From: Corylus avellana
Taxonomy: Eukaryota; Streptophyta; Magnoliopsida; Fagales; Betulaceae
DNA: 64,000 nt
Assembly (NCBI RefSeq): GCF_901000735.1
Contig: NC_081544.1
Location: forward strand, 18,863,358-18,927,357
Direction of reading: 5' to 3'
Positions 56,914-64,000 of the stretch are shown here, in pieces. Below the pieces are notes generated by a model. That model ran no database searches. It saw only the letters and a list, made by a program, of their open reading frames with translations, and had not been told where the DNA came from. Positions within the stretch are counted from its first letter, which is position 1. The number at the start of each line of letters is the position of its first letter. Both the position numbers and the translations under genes were made by a program.

Positions 56914-59055
56914 TGTAACGCCCTAGAGATTAATTAACTGATAATTAACTCCACGGTTCGTCTCCCAGCCTTATTCCGCGAGGAACAAGACTCATAAATC
57001 TCTACTCCTTGAAACTAGAGGATACTAAGCAGTGGAAACATTAAGATTCTATAAACATTAATTGTTACAACCAGAGCATCTACTAAGGAACATCAAAGTA
57101 GCTGAAATCATACTATACAAGTCATCTTTACAAGGGATCCATGCTATACCTTAATATGCAAGCATGCATAAAAACTCTTAAGTCTACAACATAACCCAAA
57201 AGTACTAGTTACCATAAGCATTCACCTAATCTTGCAATAAGTCTCAAGTGTCACCCAGATCAAGTCCTCCAAAATAACCGGATGCTTCGTGGTATCCATC
57301 TTCTGCTAACTATCTATAACAACATAGTTGTACATATGTAGAAAAAAGGGGAAAGAATATAAGGGTAAGTCCAACGACTTAGTGAGTATAAATGCACATG
57401 ATGTACCCATCATTAACTGGTGAATTCAGTTGTTTATAAAGCACATGCAACAGTATGAGATGATAATTTATCAAGAATGCAATATAGATATAATATATGC
57501 TGTAATATGAAAATCATATCATAGTTCAACATTATGGTATACCCGAGATATTACCCTTTTCTTAGCAGGGTTGGCGCTATCCCGAGGGACTTATAATACA
57601 ATGCCGGTGCCCCGACCATTGTATGATACCATCCACCACTAGCAGGCCAACCAAGTTCGACCTCGGGTGGCCCACGCTACTAGTGATGTACGTCATGTAA
57701 TGACTAACCATTTGAAAATGGTTGCGCCAGTCATGAAAACCACTGGATCCAAGGCCCACAGACACACACACTGGACCATAATGTTAACTTGTATAGTAAG
57801 TTCATAGTCATTATCCCGCACGTACCGGTATACTATCATACAATACAATTAATCTTATCCGTTTTTTACATGCATAGTTTTACGAGCCTCATCATTATCT
57901 TATTAATCAACATACATTTTCATAAAAGAGAGTTCACAGTAGTTCAAAAATGTATTTTATGAGAGTTGCAAAATATGCATGTTTGATATATATATATATA
58001 TATAAAATAATCATGCAATGCGGGAAAAGTTACAACAAGTATCCATGTGATTTTGTATTCACCCAGATTGTAAGGCTCCTTCATAAAATCCCATTGAGGC
58101 TCTATAACTTTGAATACTGATAAAAGACCTATCATTAGTTATAAATCCAACTAAAACAAACATAGAATATGAAAACAAAGGCTATCGAAAGACTGGTCAA
58201 AGTAGCATTCACTAGAACACTTCTGGCCGTACGTCCGGGCTCGTGACTGTACGTCCGCCCACAAGGTTTAGGTAGAACCTGATTTGTTCCAAACGTCCTC
58301 CTATCCTCCCAAACTGGTTCTAAAGCTACCTAAAGGATTTCTAGGACTTCTAATCTCAAAACAAAGCCTCCATGCATAAGAAAACATGTTCAACAAAAAT
58401 GAAATGCTAAACCAACTTAAACTAAAATTAAAGAGAAACAACATAACTGTAAGCTCTACAAACTAAGCTAACTATGAAAAACACTAAACAACATAACAAC
58501 TAAGCAAGGAACAAGCTAAGCTTATAAGATTATCTCTTTGAAGCAAAACCTCCAAGAAATCTCTCTTTCTCTTCCAAGAACTCTCACAACTCACAAAATC
58601 ACTCAAGCAGGGGTTCTAGAGGGCAACAGGGGTAAAATGAGGCTTAAGGGTTGAGTGGGGTGGGGTATTTATAGGGCTGAAAAGCCTGTAGGCGCTGTTG
58701 GAACTATCATGAAAAGTAGAGTACGTTCAGTACTATAGGGGTGTACGTCCACGTACTATTCACTCAGCATACCAAAGGCTGCATCATATGTATGGGTATT
58801 AACCAGTGGTTAACCAAAAGTCAGTGTACGTCCGATGGTCCCCATGCGTATGTCTGCGTACTATTTGTAAAGTACGTGCGGTGGTCCCCCTGTGTACGTC
58901 CGGTCAAAAAGTCTAAAATTTCCAAAATGTCCCTATAACTGTACCTAGTGACCCAAAACCCAATTTAACCCTCTAACTAAGATACTTAAGCTTAGTTAAT
59001 TATTTGGGTCCCTCACTCTCCTAAGATACTTAAGTATATGCTTAACTGTTACTCA
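56914..59055 (-). repeat. Gypsy-type solo LTR, 2.14 kb
   Basis: Minus strand starts TGAGTAACAGTTAAGC and ends AGGGCGTTACA. Direction is suggested by a TATAAATA box on the minus strand (near 58665) followed by a leader-like stretch. Plant gypsy LTRs with this ending and with the phrase GGGACTTATAA, then GGTGCCCCGACCATTG (57585-57620), belong to the Del/Tekay-type group as far as I recall. No internal region follows on either side, only the older copia. Flanks CATAT and ATATG share ATAT but are not a clean five-base duplication. Confidence 0.6.
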
Positions 59056-59323
59056 ATATGGCGGTCTAGGATTTGATTGACATCTGCTAAACATGACAAC
59101 TGCAAAACATGTCTAGTCTACTACATAGTATAGCATATATGAGGCTTCATATAACTCAAGCATAAGGAACAGTCTTCATTTGTTCTTCCTCTTGAGGTGT
59201 CTTAGGACACTACTCTTTGGTAAGAGGTGCTCCATGCCTAAAAGAAAGTAATCCCTTCTTGGAGTCAAGCATGCTAAACCTAGTTAAGACCTTACCTATG
59301 CATGCAGTCCGGGATAAGCCTAT
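59056..59323 (-). pseudogene. copia RT end, remnant
   Basis: The minus strand reads, across stops, LSRTACIGKVLTRFSMLDSK, then KGLLSFRHGAPLTKE. This is the typical copia stretch between RT and RNase H. It belongs with 56480-56913. Confidence 0.7.
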
Positions 59324-59641
59324 TGTTATTCTCGTGCACAATAATTGATGAAAAATATATAATCCAAAAAGAGAGAGAGAGTCGAGACACAGATTTAATG
59401 TGGTTCGACAATTTGGCTACGTCCACAGAGAGGCGGCTATATTTTCTTCTTAATGATCCATGGTTACAACATAACATATATATAACAAAAACTCTAAACC
59501 CTACTTATACGAACATATTAAGAAAATCCTCAAATTACCCCGTACCATCCTACTCCGTGAACATCGCTATCGCTACATTCACTCTGCTCCCGTCTACTTG
59601 GGGCCTTCCACTAGTATTGATATGAGCCACTAGTTCTAACA
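59324..59641 (-). repeat. 3' LTR of the Tnt1-94-like element
   Basis: Minus strand begins TGTTAGAACTAGTGGCTC and ends CGAGAATAACA. The inner side abuts the purine tract. A shorter relative of this LTR lies at 22495-22590. Confidence 0.7.
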
Positions 59642-59655
59642 ATCTCCACCTTGGA
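59642..59655 (-). other. Polypurine tract of the Tnt1-94-like element
   Basis: Minus strand AAGGTGGAGATTG directly precedes the LTR. Confidence 0.75.
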
Positions 59656-59742
59656 GAGTATTAACATCTTCGAAGATAATGATTTGATCCACCTCCAACT
59701 GATAGTTTTGGGGATACTGCGGCCTCTCTCTTCTCCTCTCTA

Positions 59743-62700
59743 GCACCTGGAGACATTTGTCAAGTCCAAGCAATGCTTGAACTTATCTGCAGTAACATGC
59801 TTCGTCAACATGTCTGCTGCATTCTCAAATGTGTGAATCTTCTCAAGTAACAATTCACCTGTAGCAACCAATTCTCTGATCTTGTGAAACCTCACATCAA
59901 TGTGCTTAGTTCTCGCATGATACACCTGGTTCTTTACCAAATAAATGGCGCTCTAACTGTCACAATGCAACAGAACTCCACCTCGATGAATACCCAGCTC
60001 CTTGACTGACCCTGTGAGCCACAAAGATTCCTTTGCAGCTTCAGCCGCCACCATGTACTCTACATTAGTCATGAACATTGCAACCATGGACTGGATCATA
60101 GACTTCCAACATATGGGTCCTCCTATAGGAGTGAACACTTAACCCGTGGTCGATCTCCTATCATCCAAGTCCTTTTTATAATCTGCATCTATATATCCTA
60201 TAACTAACAAATCACTCTTCTGTTTTACAAAAGTGATGCTGTAATCTGTAGTACCTTTCAAGTATCTGAAAATCCATTTAATTGCATCCCATTGCTGTCT
60301 CTCCGGATTTGCCATGTACTTGCTCACCACACTCATTGCATGAGCAAAATCTGGCCTGGTACATACCATAACATACATCACACACCACATTGCACTAGCA
60401 TGTGGAACCTTAGACATACATTGTGAGTTAGACAAACGGAAATGATTCGCCAAAGGTGTACTCACTGGTTTCGCATTCTTCATGCTAAACCTCTCCAACA
60501 CCTTATTCACATAGCCGGCTTGAGACAGCCACAATCTCTTGGTATCCCTGTCCCTGCGAATCTCCATCCCAAGAATCTTCTTGGCTACGCCCAAATCCTT
60601 CATTTCAAATTCTCTACTCAACAAAACCTTCAATTTGTTGATCTCCACTATACTCTTTGCTGCAATAAACATATCATCCACGTACAATAACAGAAAAATA
60701 AATGAGTCATCATCAAGGCTCCTCACATAAACACAATAATCATACTCACATCTCCTGTAGCCAATTCTGATCATGTAAGAGTCAAACCGCTTATACCACT
60801 GCCTTGGAGATTACTTCAGCCCATAAAGTGACTTCTTTAATTTACAAACCAAGTGCACCTATTCAGGTTAACTAAACCCCTCTAGCTGCTCCATGTAAAT
60901 CTGCTCCTCCAAATCACCATGGAGAAAAGCTGTATTCACATCCATCTGCTCTAATGCCATGTCATAATAAGCTACTAAGGCCAATACCGCTCTGATAGAA
61001 ACATGTCTGACCACTGGGGAAAATATTTTCTCTTAATCAACCCATTTATGTTGCGCATAACCCTATGCTACAAGGCGAGCCTTGAACTTTTCTCCCCCTT
61101 TTTCTGATATTGGTTCCTTTTTCTTGTACACCCATTTACACCCTATCGCCCTCTTCCTCTCTAGAAGCTCCACCAAATCCCACGTTTGGTTCTTATGGAG
61201 GGATTCCATCTCCTCCGCCATAGCACTCACCCATCCGCTCTTCTCTTGGCTATTGACAGCCTCTTGAAAAGTATTAGGGTCTCCGATGATGATGACTAGA
61301 GCATAAGAAACCATATCTTCATAACCGTACCTGACTGGTGGCCTGCTAGTGCGTTTAGGTATGTTTGTAGCTATACTGTAATGCTGCTTAATTCTTGGAG
61401 TAAAGGTCTCTGTACCCTGAGAAGTGTTCTTCTGCATGGGAGTCTCTAACTCCATCTGCACCACCTGCTTATCACTGTTACTGTTTTCTGGATCCTGCTA
61501 CATTTCATCCTGAGTACTCTTCAACATGGATTTTTCTTCAAATATCAAGTCTCTACTGATCACCACCTTGTTTACCTTTGAATCCCAAAACTTGTAACCC
61601 TTGACCCCTTTCCCGTATCCGAGAAAGAAACATTGTTTAGACTTTGGATCAAGCTTCGATCTTTCTTCACTAGGTATGTGCACATAGGCTGGACAACCAA
61701 ATACTCTCAATCCAGAGTAATCCACCTCATTACTTGTCCACACCTCCTCTACAACTTTCCCATATAGTGCTACCCTTGGTGACCTATTGATCAAGTAGCA
61801 TGCCATACTTACTGAATCTGCCTAGAAAACCTTTGCAAGTACAGCATTCAACTTGAGGCATTCTGCTCTCTCTGCAATAGACCTATTTATCCTTTCCACC
61901 ACACTATTTTGTTGTGGTGTCTTGCGTACTGTGAAATGTCTCTTTATACCATGTTGCTCATAGAAATCTCTAAACGTGTCGTTTGTGTACTCAATGCCAT
62001 TATCTATCCTGAGGCACTTAACCTTATTTCCAATTTGGTTCTCCACTTTAACTTTCCACAACTTGAACTTGGCAAACGTCTTTGATTTGTGCTGCATGAA
62101 GTACACCTAAACCTTTCTGGAGAAATCATCAATAACGATTATGAAGTACATATGTCCTCCTCGTGACGATGTCCTCACAGGTCCCCAAACATCAGAATGA
62201 ACATAGTCCAGAATGCCCTCTGTCTTGTGTGTGGCTGTCTTGAATTGTACCCGATTTTATTTCTCCAGAACACAGAACTTACAGAAATCAAGTTTGCATG
62301 TTTTGACACCCTTCAACAGGTTTCTCTTATAAAGCTCCAACATGCTCCGCTCATTCATATGACCCAAACGCATATGCCACAAAACAGTACAATCAAACTC
62401 TGACTCCACAAAGGCAATTCCACCTACAACTGTATTTCCCAACTGTTTATAAATATTTTGTGAACTTTTATGCCCTTCATCACTACCATCGCACCCTTAG
62501 TCACCTTCATTACCCACCTTCAGACTTATAACCATAACCGTTTGAGTCTAAGGTGCCTAATAAAATTAGATTCTTTTCCACATTTGGTACATGTCTAACA
62601 TCACAGAACGTTCTAACTACACCATCAAACATTTTAATTCTAATATTACCTATGCTAGTAATTTTGCAATGTGCACTATTACCCATAGTAACTATACCAG

Positions 62701-63190
62701 AATTAATTGACCTGTAGGTGTCAAACCAATCTCTGTTGGACGTCACGTGAAACGAACATGCAGAGTCCAGAATCCAAGAATCCACAGGATGCTCTAAATT
62801 AGATGTAACAGACAGCATGTCACCATCAGCATCGTCTGAATTGTCTTCCACTACATTCGCAGATTTTGAGGAACCTTCATTCTCGTCGTCCTTCTTCTTC
62901 TTTCAATCTGGACAGTCCTGTTTTATGTGCCATTTCTTTCCGTACTTATAACAGTTAGTGTCCTTCCTCCTCCTGGACTTTAACCGAGAATTCTTGCCTT
63001 TTGAATCACCCTTGTTACTACTTCTTCCACGCTCATAGTTACCCTTTACAACTAGCCATTTCCCTTGAGAATTATCATCAATGTTTTTCTTCCTTTGATG
63101 AAAAGCCAACAGGGCTCCTATAACGTCATCTAACTCCAAGGACTCCTTCCCTCATATTAGAGTTGTAACCATATTCACATACGTAGGAGA
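59743..63190 (-). pseudogene. Tnt1-94-like gag-pol with many in-frame stops
   Basis: Read from high to low coordinates. Gag end with a zinc-knuckle-like CYKYGKKWHIKQDC (about 62903-63139). Protease WILDSACSFHVTSNRDWFDT (62510-62851). Pre-integrase CTVLWHMRLGHMNERSMLEL (62257-62442). Integrase LRIDNGIEYTND, then KTPQQNSVVERINRS (61822-62106), and its C-terminus (61498-61806). RT start (61063-61464), then YVDDMFIAAK (60139-60774). RNase H (59743-60138, with HARTKHIDVRFHKIRE). Domains are nearly co-linear but separated by stops. Most stops look like single C-to-T or G-to-A changes (Gln or Trp codons turned to TAG or TGA), which fits decay by methylation-linked deamination. Not functional. Confidence 0.85.
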
Positions 63191-63220
63191 AATTGTGAGT
63201 GAATTTAATAGCATCAACGC

Positions 63221-64000
63221 CAGGGGCGGACGAACGTCCCCCCAAATTTTTTGAAATTCTTCTTTAAATATATATATTTTATAAATCTGTCTCTCAAATT
63301 AAAAAATTTGTCCCCCCAAATTTATAAATTCGTCCCCCCAAAATAATATTTTTATCCTCTTTAATTTTTTTTTTTTTAATTTCACCCCAACTAAAATTGG
63401 ATCATTCTATTTGCCCCTAAACGACTAGACAGTCTTTCTCTAGTTCGTTTCTAACTAGCAGAACTAAAAGTGATTTGGAGTTTGAGCTTTTGTGTAGCAT
63501 CACATCAAACTTACCTCTGCTGGCAGCCTGGCATTAGAACAAAAAGCACATCATGTCTCTTGAAAACACAATCAACCTTTCCAGCTTCTCTCATCTCTCT
63601 TCACCTTTCAAAACTACTCTACTGTCTCTAGAATGGAAGTGTGCACTGTGAGTCTATGATTGAGCTGCGGATCTCTCTTACAATCTTAGATCCATCATCT
63701 ATTTGACAAAAAATTAAAGCTTGGAAGTTAGAAGATTGAAGATGCTTGTAAGTTGTAAGCTTGTTTATTTTTTTTCGCCAGTGTATATCTGCAAGACTGC
63801 AACTCAGCAACTCTTTATCTCTACTCTGAAATCTGAATATAATTTTTTGGTAAATTGAAGCGGTGAAGGCATGAAGCCCAAAGACCAAAGCCGTGTGTCG
63901 GTGTGTGGTGACTAGTGAGTGGCGTGACTGTGAGCCACTGAGCCTGGCCTATGCAAAACTCTCATTTTCTCTCTCAAACATTTGAGAAGGCTTAAAGGTA
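63221..64000. mobile_element. hAT-like non-autonomous element, left part
   Basis: At 63221 the Tnt1-94-like gag frame stops and CAGGGGCGGACGAACGTCCC begins. It resembles the CAGTGGCGGA ends of plant hAT elements. The interior is AT-rich, with repeated CGTCCCCCCAAA or TTGTCCCCCCAAA words (63235, 63310 and 63332). The right end is outside the window, so neither a target duplication (it should repeat ATCAACGC) nor the size can be confirmed. A minus-strand frame (63628-63888) shows no domain. Confidence 0.45.

Larger units (their letters stand above)
56454..59323 (-). mobile_element. Older Ty1/copia remnant carrying a solo LTR
   Basis: Minus-strand copia coding is found on both sides of a 2.1 kb insertion. 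The RNase H end is at 56480-56913 (VFALGGGAIS, CEAAKEAVRFKKFLMDLG, GKHIECKYHLIRKIAS, ENLANPFFKTLP). The end of RT is at about 59056-59323 (GKVLTRFSMLDSKKGLLSFR). The stretch between WTAV-type and GYVF-type motifs is missing. Stops are frequent, so it is dead. At 59323 it is cut by the Tnt1-94-like element, so its upstream part should lie beyond 63 kb. Confidence 0.75.
59324..63220 (-). mobile_element. Tnt1-94-like Ty1/copia element, 5' part cut off
   Basis: A 318-bp LTR (59324-59641) is followed on its inner side by the purine tract AAGGTGGAGATTG, characteristic of Tnt1-94-type elements, and then by the polyprotein in order RNase H, RT, integrase, protease, gag end when read upward. The element was inserted into the older copia RT. 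Its own gag N-terminus, primer site and 5' LTR are missing, because another element begins at 63221; they may lie beyond the window. Confidence 0.82.

Noticed and set aside
57577..57771. 64-codon minus-strand frame in the gypsy-type LTR
   Set aside because: LTR sequence; no domain.
1..64000. A hidden bacterial-type defence system, CRISPR array, operon or phage
   Set aside because: All sequence features are plant-nuclear: introns, LINE, copia and gypsy elements, MITEs. Repeats are tandem or inverted, not regularly spaced with unique spacers.
1..64000. tRNA, rRNA or organelle-derived segments
   Set aside because: I looked for tRNA-like arms and A/B boxes and for typical rRNA or plastid stretches and recognised none. 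The only tRNA-related sites are retroelement primer sites.

Overview
This is a 64 kb piece of a eudicot nuclear genome, probably from a heterozygous woody species. A Fagales-type tree is my guess from the style of its LINE 3' ends, not something the sequence proves. The signs are AT-rich DNA, GT-AG introns, a plant PUX2-type gene, a plant BAP31-like gene end, and a dense load of nested LTR retrotransposons, LINE fragments and MITEs. Three runs of exactly 100 N (34885-34984, 38070-38169, 54769-54868) mark scaffold joins.

Layout. 1-250 is the last exon of an ER-membrane BAP31-like protein. About 2540-5830 is a decayed plus-strand Ty1/copia element interrupted by a minus-strand LINE fragment. 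7155-19708 is a largely non-coding LTR element (LARD-like, 424/422 bp LTRs, TATAC target duplication). It is itself interrupted at 11207-18511 by a minus-strand, gag-only LTR element with 1.3 kb LTRs, a tRNA-Asp-type primer site and a CTCTA target duplication. 24799-27872 holds exons 1 and 2 of a PUX2 gene (PUB and UBX domain adaptor of CDC48). Its second intron is cut at 28783 by a minus-strand Ty1/copia element (28783-34361) with a nearly complete pol. Beyond that element lies unrelated DNA (34362-34884) containing what looks like the last codons of another gene.

34985-47672 repeats 13333-28782 almost base for base, with about 2.8 kb hidden in a gap. It includes a second PUX2 copy whose third exon is present (43689-50390), giving a predicted 477-residue protein. 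The simplest reading is two haplotypes of one locus placed in tandem by the assembler. A very recent tandem duplication is the alternative.

50391-54768 is intergenic, with an 86-nt near-perfect hairpin, a MITE, a 0.47 kb foldback element and a TTAA-flanked element with a GC-rich internal array. 54869-64000 is a stack of retroelements: an old minus-strand copia carrying a 2.1 kb gypsy-type solo LTR, a Tnt1-94-like minus-strand copia inserted into that copia, and a hAT-like end that runs off the window.

The only host genes I can support are the BAP31-like end, PUX2 (twice), and an unidentified C-terminal fragment. I see no evidence for a new multi-gene system. The notable features are the duplicated block, the retroelement with mismatched flanks, and several structured repeats.
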